A DNA stretch of 64,000 nucleotides from Saccoglossus kowalevskii (Eukaryota > Hemichordata > Enteropneusta > Harrimaniidae), in NCBI RefSeq assembly GCF_000003605.2, contig NW_003106597.1:599989-663988 (forward strand), read 5' to 3'. The notes below the pieces were generated by a model. It saw only the letters and a program-made list of their open reading frames with translations. It ran no database searches and had not been told where the DNA came from. The translations under genes and the position numbers were made by a program. Position 1 is the stretch's first letter; each line of letters starts with the position of its first letter. This document shows, one piece after another, positions 26,701-39,178 of the stretch.

Positions 26701-27564
26701 AGTAAATATATTCAAATTTTATGCCAGTCAAAAAAAAAGTGGAAACTTTAAAAATTTCAGAAATTTAATTCAATTTAATATCTCCAAAAAAGTAGACATA
26801 ATCATGCAGCCTTGAAAATGAATCTTTGTCTTCAGAAGCACTGAAATCAAAACATCAGTCAGGTTCATAGAGGTTGTGATTTTGTCAAATTGTCTGTTAA
26901 GTACCTGTGAAGCTCTCCTTAAGAAGAAAAAGGTTAAACGCTCATGATACTAACAAATTGGAAATTTTGCTTGAGTGATTTCTGATCCAGATTTTAATCA
27001 GACAATGTGATATTTTCATGGATAATTTCACCGTTTTTTCCAGTGCAATGAAATCTAACAGCCAGAACAATCGGGAAACTGAAAATGATGCCGAAAAGCA
27101 GAAATTTCATGTTTATTAAATCATCGCCACAGATACCTGAATGGAACTATGCGTGGCCAATGTCATCCCCGGTTTTCATTTACAAAACTGTATATTGAAA
27201 TACTCCCTGTTTACAATGAAACTGGAGGGGGGTTGTAAAATGTTTAATTTAATGAGGAATGGACCATTTTAATTTGCGGGGGGGGAGGGGGTGAATGTAA
27301 ATTAAACAATTCAGCATTTAGCAGACTTCATAAAATTATAAGTAACATTTATGTGTGAGAAATTATGTCTGATTTCATCCACCATTAGAGATTTTATGCA
27401 GATATGGTTTTTCTTTGAGACGTATTTTTACAAAGATAAGGTATCGAGATGCACCATTATATGTGCAAATAAACTGATACTAATAGATAGAAATGCTCAT
27501 TATTTATGCAAATTTATTCTTACAGCCCTAACATAATGCGAGTTGACAATCAGTACTTTGGTAG

Positions 27565-27748
27565 ATACTGTGGAATACTTTATTTTCGCTGGAATTAATT
27601 TTCGCTGAAAAGGCTTTTGGGGCGTTTTGCTTAAAATTTATTTTCACTGATTTTTGATGAGTTTAATTTGAAATATTTTCACGGAATCATCCCTTCAGCA
27701 AAAATAGCGAAAATAAATTCCAAGCGAAAATAAAGTATTCTACAGTAT
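27565..27748. mobile_element. MITE family A, copy 2
   Basis: Begins ATACTGTGGAATACTTTATT and ends AAAGTATTCTACAGTAT. The arms extend inward as TTTTCGCTGGAATTAATTTT and its complement, with a TTGATGAGTTTAATTTGAAA centre shared in reverse with copies 1, 3 and 4. TA lies at both tips. No open frame of note. Confidence 0.88.
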
Positions 27749-29196
27749 ACAGGCAGTGAAACTTCAACTATGAGTCAGAGCATAGTGTTTTCCACTCTTT
27801 CACATATATGTCACATTCTATTTTATTCATTCCATAATTCAGCCATCTTGGCTTTGGCTCATATAGAACCACAATTAGATTGTAAGCTAAACAATTGAGT
27901 CATACGCGTTTGTCCCCAAACATAAAATGGTACGTTCCTTTTTATCACCTAATACATGGGTGTTCTACAACATTTAAAAATCTGCTTAATGTATTTCCAA
28001 TTTAGTGAAAGCTCATAAAACGTCCAATCACAATCTCCTATTGTGGTGCCAAATCAAGGATGAACTTGTCTTTTGTATTGTGTCGTGAATGAAAACAAAA
28101 TGGTTGTTTTATAGTTATCACTGTACAACTTAATATCTTTACAATTTTGTTCTCTTCTGAAAGGTTTTTCGGAATGATAAATTGCACTAATAATTGTCCT
28201 GATCGATAAAGTAAAATGAATAATTTGTGTTTATTTGTGAATACTAAAAGGTTTAGATACAAAGAGTAAGCGCAAAGTACAATTTTTTTATTGTGTCAGA
28301 TCGACCTGTATCTTTGTTTTCTCTCATGACACTAGTGAATAGAATTCATATCTTTGAACCATTTTTTGATTTTACTATTGATCATTTTTTTTTAATAAAA
28401 TCAAGAAATTTATTCATTTCATTATAAATGAAGATGATTTGTTTCTTGCCATCATATATTTTGGTAATTTTCAAATTTTTTTGTATGTTTTGCAATTCAT
28501 TTATATTTTCCATTTATTTTAGAACTAACTGTTATTGTCTGAATTGAAAAATTAAAAAAAAAAAACATTTTTATCAGTATTTTGTTTGAAATCTAGCAGA
28601 CTATTTTTGCAGATATTGAATAAATTTGACAGTAGTGGTGGTGAAATGAATTATGGGTAAAAGACAGATTTATCAAAATATGTAGACTGCTAAAATTAAA
28701 ATGCAGTTGTGAAAATAATCCTAAATAAACATTTTGAGTTTTAATGTAAAAATAATTAGGTTATGTAACTAGATAACAGAGATTGTAATCATGATTAATA
28801 TTGTTAAGAGTAAAGCAAACACCTCAGCAGGTCTCTGGAGGGTCTAAATGACCCCATAGGGAGGTGAATGTGGTTTGTAGATTTAATTTTACAACTGTGA
28901 TTTGATTGTTCCATTTTCTGGTAGGAGTGGGAGGCCTCAAATAGAGGGGTTTTGATATCAATGTTGCTAGTTAACTCAAAATCGGAGCAAAATCTTGCTA
29001 TTGGATTACAAACTGGCAGAAATTATATAGAAAACTTTGAAAAAAAGTTAATAGAATTTAGTATACTTGAAATTACATTGAAACAATTATTTTTAGTTTA
29101 TTTGCAGTTCTATTGGTGAGTAATAATTTTAAAAAAATGTACCGAAAATCTAGCATTGAAGGAAACTTTCCACAAATCGGTCAATGTGGTTTCTAA
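27749..29196. other. No recognised gene
   Basis: AT-rich sequence between two family A copies. No other feature was recognised. Confidence 0.5.
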
Positions 29197-29392
29197 ATAC
29201 TGTAGAATACTTTATTTTCGCTATTTTCGCTGAAGGGATGATTCCGTGAAAATAAAATCCAGCGAATATACTTTTTATATATTTCACATTCAACTCATCA
29301 AAAATCAGTGAGAATAAATTCCATAAAGAATGCCCAAAAAGCCTTTTCAGCGAAAATTAATTCCAGCGAAAATAAAGTATTCCACAGTATTC
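29197..29392. mobile_element. MITE family A, copy 3
   Basis: Begins AATACTGTAGAATACTTTAT and ends AAAGTATTCCACAGTATT. The interior is nearly the same as the 58.1 kb copy (GAAGGGATGATTCCGTGAAA, CACATTCAACTCATCAAAAA). It is in opposite orientation to copy 2. Confidence 0.9.
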
Positions 29393-29673
29393 CTAAAAAC
29401 AAGAATCAGTTATTTTTTGTAACCATGGGGATGTATTGTAACGGACTGGCTTTACCAGAACCAAGGAAGTAAAAATACTCGTCATTGACCATTGTACCCA
29501 CAAATCATGTGACCTCCTAACAGTTGATTATTGTGCTGATGAAATTTCTAATCAATCAATTAAATTTAAAGTTAATTGGTAACCGTGGTAATAGACATTG
29601 AAAGCAAATTGATTCTAAATGCTATATCAAAATAGAGGGATTCTTCTCAGTTTGCGGTGAATGAGAATAATCA

Positions 29674-29811
29674 AAAGGTATGTGGTAGTCGTCGCACAGC
29701 GCATGTTGCAATTTTGTGTAAACAAACAATGTACTAAAAGTTTACTTGAAGTGCGTACGTTGCTATGGGTAACATATCAAACAGAATGTCATGTGACAAC
29801 CGCTGGCTTTC
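29674..29811. mobile_element. MITE family B, diverged copy
   Basis: AAAGGTATGTGGTAGTCGTC at the left, CAACCGCTGGCTTT at the right, and the family centre GTACGTTGCTATGGGTAACA plus CATATCAAACAGAATG in between. Confidence 0.7.
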
Positions 29812-30232
29812 AATCATTTGGTTAAATTTACATATTGCAATCAAATTCCAAATCCACGAAAAGATCGAGCCACACTGACACAAACTGATTTAATTCACAA
29901 TAATTCAGTCAACGTTGACCTGATCCAAAATTTATTCAATGATATTAATTTGATTATTGATTATGACATCAGGCCAGTGATTCAGTGTTAATCCGAGCTC
30001 ACCTTGTACTCTCTGAATACACTAACTGATGCTAATCTCTCTCTTTACAGTCCTGTCAACTGCCGAGATGACTCAGACTTTCGATAAAGTTTCCATACAA
30101 ATGAAAGAAACCACAATTGAGAAAAATGGATGGAAATTGTAATGACTAATGTTTGTTGTTTAGCTTGCTTACATTTTGTGTGCCATTTATTATTTAATTA
30201 TTTTCTTCATTTATTAAACCTCCTTAACACAG

Positions 30233-30350
30233 GGTTTCATGAAGACATGAATTTGTTTTATGGATATTTATAAATATTTATAAAAAGTTTATCCCCAAAT
30301 CCTGTTCAAGATGCTTTCATTGGCTGTTAAAAGCATTAAACCCATTCATG
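30233..30350 (+). mobile_element. Repeat family E', copy 1
   Basis: TTTCATGAAGACATGAAT, the TATTTATAAATATTTATAAA motif, and GCTTTCATTGGCTGT followed by CCCATT all recur in order at 38.1 kb. The TATTTATAAATATTTATAAA motif also occurs in family E at 34.0 kb, hinting at a distant link. Confidence 0.55.
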
Positions 30351-31412
30351 CTAACAGGTCATACACAAAAGCACATATGCTCTTCCAATAGAGCACATTT
30401 ATGGATGGTTAGGTAAAATAATCAAATTAAAAATTCTAAAATAGTCAGTAATAATATGTTTATCCGACCCATTTCAATTCTTATTTTGTCAACCCACCTC
30501 ATTGTATCGTAATGCCCCCAACCCTGACGACCTTCTATTTGGCTATGATTACATACATGTAGTATCATAAACTATGAATTAAGATGATTGTGCACAACTA
30601 CTTAAACAGGCAGCCATATTATCCCGCATAATTAGATTATTATTAATCTTGTGATTGTGTCATTGATGTAGTAACCCTCTAAGTTGCTCGGTTTTGTCTG
30701 GATTTGAGTATTTTTTTTCTACTGTCCATTCCACTAAGTGTCACCATGCAACTATAAATTGCTCTATTTTCGTTTAATTAATTATACGTGAAATATATTA
30801 CCACTACAAAATTGTTGTTAATCAATGAAAATAAATACAAGATGCAATTTGCTGGAAAAAAATCAAATACAATTTTTGTTTTCATTTATGCTAATAAATT
30901 AAGTTCAAACTCACTCTCAACATATTATTTCTGGAGTTGTCTTTTACTAGAACTTATAATTTAATTGGCATGTATTTCGCTTCTCATGCTGTTCTTTTGT
31001 ACACAGGGAGTTGTTCTTAAAAAAGAGAGAACATTATCATAACAATACCTGCTGATCAAGGAGCATGTGGTCAATGTAGAACACGATAGAAGTATGGTGA
31101 TAAGAAGTACTCAAATATTGATGTGGGGCAGTGATGCAGTAGCATGTGTGTAGTAATTAACTCACAAAAGTACAACTCGGTTGGAGAAATGAAATGAAAG
31201 CTGGTGCAACAACGATATTTACCGATGGTTAGTCAATCAGAATTATCTAGGTTGACTGAATATGGAAATTCTATCTGTGCTGGGTAACGCGGTGTAAAAG
31301 CGTATCTGGTAAAAAATTAACTGCAAAGTATTAATCTTTTCCAGTGAATTTGACAGAATATGTTCATTCTTCACTCAAGTCTGAAAAACAGGGACAAGCA
31401 TACACTGAAATT
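30351..31412. other. No recognised gene
   Basis: AT-rich sequence with nothing recognised. Confidence 0.5.
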
Positions 31413-31733
31413 TTCAGGGATCAACCATATGAAATCAGGGGGTGGGTTCAAGAGTGTAACTAGTACAATTTTTTTTTGCAGCCTCTTATATGTATATTTT
31501 TATATTTCTTATTGTTTTGCACTTTGTATGCAACCTTTTTTTTCTTTGTGTCTAGCATTTTTTTTAATAAATCTTCCCCCCATAATTTCAACTGGTCATT
31601 CCCTAATTTTGATACAGTTTATATACAATCTTTTTTTGTGTTGTATGTTAAAATTTATCAAAAAATTCATATATTGATGGTGAATTTACCCCCCCCCCCT
31701 CCCTTGTATTAATGGGTGATTGATCTTTCAGGG
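31413..31733 (+). mobile_element. MITE family F, copy 1
   Basis: The left end TTCAGGGATCAACCATATG and right end GGGTGATTGATCTTTCAGG are imperfect inverted repeats. The body is collinear with 35111-35430: GTACAATTTTTTTTTGCAGC, TATGCAACCTTTTTTTTC, AATAAATCTTCCCCCC and CAACTGGTCATTCCC. A pure C tract occupies the penultimate part. Confidence 0.7.
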
Positions 31734-33185
31734 GTCATGCATGAAAGTTATATTACACATACATGTTCTGTTTGTTAATACATACTACTAAAATGCCAAT
31801 CGTTATGGAAACCACGTTCAAATTAGTTGAAGTACACATAGCAAATTTTTCAAAAGGGGTGGACCATGAGAAGCTTTTAAGAATGTGGCAGGCACTGGGA
31901 GCAGACTGAAATCTTACATAATATTCCCAATTTGGATGCATTGTCTCTATTTAGTTACAAAATATTATCATAAATTTAATTTTGTTTCTTTGATTATTCG
32001 GTGTACAGAATTGTTTCTTCTTTTTCAAATTTTTCATCATGTGCACCCTCCCCCAGAATAGCTAATAAACAAACCCTATTGAAGTACAGCCATAAAATGT
32101 ATAGGTGAACACATGGTAATTTGGAGGTTGAGCTGACCTTCACTACAAACAGTGTTGGTAATTATTTTCACTAAGCTAAGGAGTCATACTCAAACTCGTT
32201 ACTGTTGGTTTCTTTCTGCAATGTTTTCAGAATCATACAACCAATTGATGTGTAGGCTTTGCTGAGCAGCTGGAACTGTCAATTCTCACTGAGTATGAAG
32301 AAATTGATTTCATCCATTGATTGGAGTCATCTCACACACATGTTCATGCAGCGCTGGGCGAAGTCTGTGCCATATATATCATATCTACCTCTCAGTGTAT
32401 GTCTTTGCCATTAAGGGTCCAACTATTTCATTTCAGACACCCTTATATTGTGTTTATTTTTCCATTAGGAGGTAAACCATTGTATATGCTGGGTGGGGGG
32501 TGGGGGTTTGCTAGCTGAGTCACCCCCAATATGTGCCAGTGGGGTTTCCTTTCAGACAAAGTCTGAAAACGGGAACATATTAACCTCTGTGTGCTCGTCT
32601 GTGCATGTTTACCTGTATCTTAGACATGCCTGGACCGATCACATTCAAACTTTATACATACACCATACATCTTTGGATACAAATGCATGTCAATTTTATT
32701 TCATGTCAAATCCAAGATGGTAGAAAAACTAAAGCATTTCTGCTATTCCAAAACTAGATCTCGGTCGTTGTACATTCATTTGACATTATAGGACCTTGCT
32801 GCATGTCATATTATTTTTCAGATCTGATTAAAAATGGCCAACTGAATGTGGTTTCAGAGTCATATCTCTTAAATGCCTTCACTAATTATGTTCCAACTTA
32901 TATATATACATATCATGTCACACATACATACATTTATTAATTTCACAAATCAATTGAAATCAAGTCTCTTCAATGTTCATATTGCTATTGTGTAAACTTG
33001 GTACATTGAACATAATGAGACCAAATTGTTTTTCAGATCAGATTAAATATGACGAATGACAGAAATTTTATATTAACAAATGCTATTGTAGAGCCATGTC
33101 TCTGACATACCTTGGCTGAGTGTAGTCAACTTTATAACTACCGGTACATTGTACATCATTTCCCTCTTATTACCCTGTCCTTGCT
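31734..33185. other. No recognised gene; G-rich tract inside
   Basis: AT-rich sequence with a G-rich tract at 32491-32507 (GGG, six G, five G with single T spacers), marginal for a quadruplex. Nothing else was recognised. Confidence 0.5.
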
Positions 33186-33255
33186 TAAAGGGCGGTAGTC
33201 GATGCATCACGTATGTGTGAGATATATGGGTCTCATATAAACAAAGATGGCGACT
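33186..33255. mobile_element. MITE family B, half copy
   Basis: TAAAGGGCGGTAGTCGATGC followed by a worn ATATGGGTCTCAT block (family: ATATGGGACTCAT). The other half is not visible. Confidence 0.55.
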
Positions 33256-33981
33256 TTGACTGTTGTGCTGATCAACAGGTACAAACTGAGACGTTACCAA
33301 GCTTTACCGGGGTAATTAGGTATTTTTTTTAGGTGATATTGAGGTATCGAAGGAGTCACCCAGGTCAAACATCATACTTGTGATTTCTATTTGAAGAGCG
33401 CATTGGATTGTGGAAAAATCAATATTTATCAACACAAATGTCACACATGCGTAGTGCGAAGACCACTGCCCTTCAAATTGTGCACCAGCTGAACCCTTAT
33501 CATTATTTTCGGCCCTTTGATGAAAACAAACAAGCACAGTATCTGATTTTTTTAAAACTACTTTAGCCATAATCAGTTCTGTTAACAGGAAGTTATTATT
33601 TTCATCATTGAATGAGTTAGAAGACGAGAAGCATTTTTCACATGCAAACAATATGAAAATGAAAGGCAATACTTATTTAATAAGCTAAGTATGCAAAATG
33701 ATCAGACAGACCATGATAAACTGATTACCTTACTAACAAACAAAAATAATAATCTATAAATTCATTGATAACTGCTTCAAATAAAATGGAGAACAATATA
33801 AAACAACCAGCTGCCTCTCAGACAAATTACATAATTCTCATTCAAGTTGTTTTTTTTTTTATGTTGTGATTTTTCTTTTTTATTGTCATGTTATCAAAAT
33901 AACAATAAGGACACAAGTTCAATAAAGATTATTATTCTTTCATTAGAATATCTCAGCCCAACAAAGGTATTCTCTTTATTT
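33256..33981. other. No recognised gene
   Basis: A minus-strand frame of 117 codons (33316-33669) has no recognised domain and is near the chance length in this window. Confidence 0.45.
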
Positions 33982-34190
33982 TTATAAATATTTATAAACT
34001 TTACAATTCAAACTGAAATAAGTGATTTCTGTTGGCCGATTGAATAACATAAGAACTTTTTCAAATGACATCGTTTTGTACTGTGCTCATTGATTGGCTG
34101 CTTGGATTCCACTGCCATTTATATTTATAAATATTTATAAAGATGAAGGCAATGCCTTTGTTGTGCTGAGAGTAATGTTGATTACATGCA
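33982..34190 (+). mobile_element. Repeat family E, copy 2
   Basis: Collinear with 23046-23235 (shared blocks listed there), with TATTTATAAATATTTATAAA near both the left part and the right part of the copy. Confidence 0.65.
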
Positions 34191-34334
34191 TTATAGGTTT
34201 TATAAACAAATATTAAACAAATAAACAAAATTGAAATTTGATTATGTTTTCTGAATGTTTGTTTCATCATGTTGCAACATTATTGAAGTTAATCTCTGTG
34301 TCATGCTTTGATGTTACTGTATTGGTTTCAATTC

Positions 34335-34610
34335 TCGGAGTTGGTATTTCGACATTTTCACTTGGCAACCATCATCGGTGAAAACAAAAGCCGAAACTCT
34401 CAGGAAATGCTACCTTAATTGGGCTAGTTGCCCCTGAACAGTGTAACAAGATTACCCCTACATGTACAACATATATAGATTTTGTGCTTTTTTCTCGACT
34501 TGAGCTGTTTTCACCGGCCCCTCGACTGGTGTTTCACAACAGTTTGCACGAGCTCATAAAAATACATGATACAGTGGTGTGCATCTAAGGAACATAGAAC
34601 ATTCTGTGAC
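34335..34610 (-). mobile_element. MITE family D, copy 2 (reverse orientation)
   Basis: Read on the minus strand it gives ATTCTCAGGGGC, GAGCTACGTCAC, GCACACCACTGTATCATG, CTGTTGTGAAACACC, GGGGCCGGTGAAAAC, CTGTTCAGGGGC and GGTTGCCAAGTGAAAATG, in the same order as the 42.5 kb copy. Confidence 0.8.
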
Positions 34611-34655
34611 GTAGCTCAGCCCCTGAGAATAGAAACAACATTTGTATTCATTGTA

Positions 34656-34788
34656 TGCTGAAAATAATTTTCACTGAAAAAACATTTTTTTGATGAGTTG
34701 AATGTAAAATATTGGAAAAAAGATATATTCGCTGGATTTTATTTTCACTGAATTATCCCTGCAGCGAAAATATAAGTATTTTACTGTA
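34656..34788. mobile_element. MITE family A, end-truncated copy 4
   Basis: Contains TTTTTTGATGAGTTGAATGT, ATTCGCTGGATTTTATTTTC and TTATCCCTGCAGCGAAAATA, ending TATTTTACTGTA. The left tip is missing. Confidence 0.75.
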
Positions 34789-35110
34789 CTTTGACATTTG
34801 AAACACCTCTGCCTGTTATGTAAGACAATATAATAGAAGTAAATTCAGTATGTGAAAACATTTCAGTCTGAAAAAACAGAAACCATATTTGCCATTTTTC
34901 TTTGGGAATAACAACTTCCTAAATACGTAAAAATTGTTGGTGGTTTTGACTATCAAATTATATAAATATAATTGTGTCATGGCAACGAATACTACATCAG
35001 AATTTTCAATTTTCACAACAATGTCATAATATTGTGTAATATGGCTGCCTTTAATCCTTTATTCTTGAGAACCACAGATCCATGATGCATGCTTTCAAAT
35101 GGACAGTGAT

Positions 35111-35430
35111 TAGGGATCAACCATTTTAAATCATGGGTGTGGCTGAAGGGTGTGACCAGTGCAATTTTGTTTTTCCTAGTGTCTTATCTGTACATTCGAT
35201 ATTCGGATAATCAATGTTCGAATAATTTCCACTGTATATATATTTTTCAGTGCCAACTTTTTTATCTTACAACACCGTGCATGCAATGTTTTTATAGTCT
35301 TGCTGTCTTTTTTTTACAACAAATCTTCTAGCCCTCCCCATGATTTTAAATGGTCAACACCTTAATCAAATCATGATCATTTGCAGTGTATTAAAATTCA
35401 TGAAAATAAACGGTTGATCTCCCCCAAGGT
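35111..35430 (+). mobile_element. MITE family F, copy 2
   Basis: Left end TAGGGATCAACCATTTTAAA and right end AAACGGTTGATCTCCCCC are inverted repeats of about 15-18 bp. The body is collinear with the 31.4 kb copy (GACCAGTGCAATTTTGTTTT, CATGCAATGTTTTT, CAACAAATCTTCTAGCCC, AAATGGTCAACACC). Confidence 0.75.
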
Positions 35431-35619
35431 TAGTGAAAACGACAGCTCAATTAATCTTTTTTTAATTTTATAAATTATACACCATTAAGGGAATTTCCTG
35501 TTTTTAGGTTTATGAAATTAAATTCTTTTGTGATGGCATCAAATGTCATGCACATTTTTTTTACCATTCTTTAACACAAACTTTCCACTGTTCTAACAGC
35601 AATCTTTTTTCTTTCACTG

Positions 35620-36190
35620 CATACATACTTACACCATCATTCCCCATCCTTTGATAAACTCATCCCCCCCCTCCTAGTACATACACATCCCACTCTGGAA
35701 ATATTGTATATACGCCCCCTTTCTGCCATCATTGAAACACACATACTCTTTATTCCCCTCACCCTGAACATACACACCTTTGTTCCATCATCATGTGCAT
35801 ACAACCTTTTTTTCCTCAGCCTTTGCTAAAGAAATTTAGTTAGTTATCGCGATCACGTTAAAAAGACTAAATTTACATTTTATTTTTTTGTAAAACAAAA
35901 AAGAAGTCCCGACTTTGCCAGTCTAACACACACCCTAATTCTCCCATCATGTGCATACAACCTCCCCCCCCCCTATCCTACGCCCACACCCTCTTTCCCA
36001 TCATGTGTACACACACCTTGTTTCCCCTCATTCTGCCGAATTATCCGGACCCCTTCCCTGAACATAAAACACAATAGAAACGTACATTATTCCCCTACAC
36101 TGGGCACGCACGTCATCTCTTCCCAACCCAGTTACTTGACAAATTCCCCCTCCAAAATGAACACATCATTTTTATACTAGTATTCCCCCA
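35620..36190. repeat. C/T-rich degenerate repeat block
   Basis: The plus strand is dominated by C, T and A. The phrase CATCATGTGCATACAACC recurs exactly or nearly so at about 35790, 35945 and 36000, interleaved with ACACCCT/CCCC runs. It reads as an old minisatellite with poor unit fidelity. A TTAAAAAGACTAAA patch at about 35856-35905 interrupts it. Confidence 0.6.
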
Positions 36191-36673
36191 CGGCTTAGAC
36201 GGTTAAAATCTAAAACAAATATTTGAACGAGGCACGTATTCGCAAAAATAAACCACATTAATGAAAACAAATCAATCAATACTAATAATCAAGCTAATAA
36301 AATAGTTTGCTTTATTCGAGACATTTAACAAATGTTATAGATTTCAACTTATAAATTTACCTCCATGCAGTGAAAATAATAAAAAAATAATTTAATTATT
36401 TGACTGGTTATTGAATTTCCTGTCATATTATATTTCAGTCACACTTCACTGCAATATAGTCCACAATTGCATGTTTGATGTGTTCAGCTATTTATTTTCA
36501 TGCTATATAAGATTTTTTAAAATAATAATATTTTTTTTTTTTTTTTGGGCCGAATCTGGACCCACATACAGCAATACCACGTAACAAATTGTTTGATGGG
36601 ATAAAACACTACCGTATTTAACGTGTTTTCCCTGATTAAATTCGTACACCCGGCCATTTCCGTGGGACACGGG

Positions 36674-36698
36674 TGACCTTTGACCCCGCTCCGATTGG
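36674..36698. promoter_or_regulatory. DR1-type nuclear receptor site next to inverted CCAAT box
   Basis: TGACCTTTGACCC (36674-36686) is the reverse complement of a direct repeat of GGTCA half-sites spaced by one base, the DR1 site of HNF4/RXR/COUP-type receptors. An inverted CCAAT box (ATTGG, 36694-36698) lies eight bases on. Motif evidence only. Confidence 0.4.
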
Positions 36699-37682
36699 TT
36701 TGTGGTAGGGTTTAGGGATTTCACATTTAAAATCTGGGGGCTGGAGAAATCTGTTTTATTTTTGTCCAGTTTTATTTTTATTGCCCTGGCGACTATTTTC
36801 GTATTGATATTTATTCTAATTTTATCGGATCATTCAGTCGTGCAAATATATATGGTAATTGTAGTCTTCGAAAAAGTCTCTTTCCCGCATTTACTTCGCT
36901 CGATCCTGACTATTTACAATACTCTGCCAGATATGCACCCTCGTGTCATCACTCACACTGTCCGTATCACGATATTTTGAAATTAAAATCATCCAAAAAG
37001 AATTCAATAAGATTTTCCAATTTATTGTAGTGTCACTACACATGGGTCGTTCACCGTTCACGGTGTCTTTTTGGATCTCATCTGAAGCATATTTCCCGCA
37101 ATATTCGAAGTACGTGTGCAGCAACAATGTGTTCTGCGCAACGGGTTGCAGGTGATACGCTGATACGCTGCCGGGTACACTGCGTATCTCCAAATATGGA
37201 TATGCTCATTATCATATTATTGTTTGTTTGTTTTTTTTGTTCACGTTTCAATAAATAGATGTCTCACTATGTACGTGACCGCCGTTACGGCACATTATGT
37301 ACATACTAGCTGGATATAAAAACACGTTTTCACCTGTAAATATTTCCGTGCCGTTATAATTGCAAGGGGTTAACCATTAAGGATAGATTATAGAAAAACT
37401 TTGCAAATATTTTTTTCATGCTTCTTTCGATTGGTTTTGCTTTTTTTCGTTTAAGGATAGTTTCTATTTTTTGTTGTTGTTGCGCTGAGTCTAGGCTAAA
37501 CATGGATCTAAAGTTTAGTGTAATAATATGAATATTTATTTCAAAATACAGTGTGTGTTCATTTCATTTGTATTTTAATATAAAATGCTGGTCAGAACTG
37601 TTTAGAGTCGCTAATTGTAATATAAGCACATCGACGATTTACTGGTATGCACCGTGCTGCAAGTACGGACAGTAACACTGCT

Positions 37683-37722
37683 ATAAAAAAAGCTCCATGG
37701 TGCTAAAAAAAGCTCCATGGTG
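37683..37722. repeat. 20-bp direct duplication
   Basis: AAAAAAAGCTCCATGGTG is repeated back to back with a short CTA-type linker. Confidence 0.8.
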
Positions 37723-38106
37723 GATGTGTTGTTGATTTACTGACGGTCGTCATCACTTGCTGCATCGCTTCCTAAAAATAACTCGTACGGTATTTACATA
37801 TGCTCATTTAATTAAGCGGATAATGCTTAGCCTAAATTGACGAAATGAGACAGGCAGACAGCTGGCATTGTCGATTTCAGCTAGACGGACTAGCGGCGTA
37901 ATAAATAATATGACACGTCAGTCTGGTTCTGCGTACAGCCACCAGCCCTTCATGCACGGAAACTTTCTATGTGATCACGTCCCTAATTGTGAGCGGACCT
38001 GTAATTTTATGATGAGTACATGTTCCCACGTTCTCCTCGATTTTTGAAACATATATCTAGCAAGCAATTTTAGTGTCGTGATTAAAATTAAGCAAATTTT
38101 TTCTCA

Positions 38107-38250
38107 TACAATGAATTTCATGAAGGCATGAATGTTTTTATGGAAATTTACAAAATAAATTTAATTTCGAAGACTCTAAATCTTCATTCAAATCCAAAGA
38201 ATACGCTTTCATTGGCTGTAAAAATCAAATTGATAACGCCCATTACCCAT
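38107..38250 (+). mobile_element. Repeat family E', copy 2
   Basis: TTTCATGAAGGCATGAATG, TTTATGGAAATTTACAAA, GCTTTCATTGGCTGTAAAA and CGCCCATTACCCATG follow the order of the 30.2 kb copy. Similarity may continue to about 38345 (GCGTTTTGATTGGTC). Confidence 0.55.
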
Positions 38251-39155
38251 GTGTCTTTGCGGGATCATTGTACTGTACTACCATGCGTCCGTTAACGCGT
38301 TTTGATTGGTCAAATTATTTTTAAACACCGTCGTTTGAAATTTACAAAATGCCTTAATTGTTATCTATTAAATTAGTAAATTGTTTTAATCACAATGAGT
38401 CCGTGACCAGTTCAGGCACTAATGAGACTTTTCCAGAGTTTGATCGGAATATTGGCAGTTTTTACAACCATGGAGCTAAAAAAAAAGACTTTTTTAGCTT
38501 CATGTTGCAACGCAGTTCTCTCAGTTTTTTATGCTGTACTGTTATGCTATTTACGTTTTATATGTATATTTTTTAAATCATATTTGTTGTCTAGCTATAA
38601 TACCAAATCGCACAAAATTATTAAACAAAAGCTGAAATAACATCAAGTTTTAGCGACTCGATTCAAGTTCTTTGATCAAACCTTACAAATTTATTTGCGA
38701 CTTCGCAAATGTGCATGAAGTTTGAAATATCGGCAGATTAATTAAGATGATTGTGTGTTTTGATAACCAATAATTATTAGATTCCTAGAGACATTGCTCC
38801 GAAAATGCTCAAGTTAACTTTTTTCAGACATTTACACCCCCCAAATGAATTCCTCTATACTTGACCAGTGATGGTACGACACGTTATGAAGTACAATGAC
38901 CCGAGTTTGTGTGCTCAATGGGTCGTCGCGTCTACTTGTCCATTACTTGAAAGCATCCGTTTACTGGTCCGCCGCTGCAGTCACGGTGAACCAGTGAAGA
39001 ATGTATTGAACCAGTCTGACTCTAGTGAAATCGTCCCGGCCCAGTCTTGAAGGCTCTCCATAACAAACCTGTCACGATACAGATCACAAACGTAATGAAA
39101 AGGCGCCGTCAATAGGTCTATTAATTATCGGGGGGGTTACTTATATGACATTTTC

Positions 39156-39178
39156 AACAACAACAACAACAACAACAA
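39156..39178. repeat. (CAA)n microsatellite
   Basis: About seven to eight consecutive CAA units. Confidence 0.95.

Larger units (their letters stand above)
22936..27564. other. No recognised gene; one family E copy and one G4 tract inside
   Basis: AT-rich sequence. Contents seen: family E copy at 23046-23235, a C-rich tract at 23675-23713 and a small hairpin AGGGTAGGG/CCCCTACCCT at about 24246-24270. No coding signal. Confidence 0.5.

Noticed and set aside
33316-33669. 117-codon minus-strand frame
   Set aside because: No domain, no splice-supported context, and ordinary non-coding composition.
36706-36719. Telomere-like TAGGGTTTAGGG
   Set aside because: Only two units; chance level.
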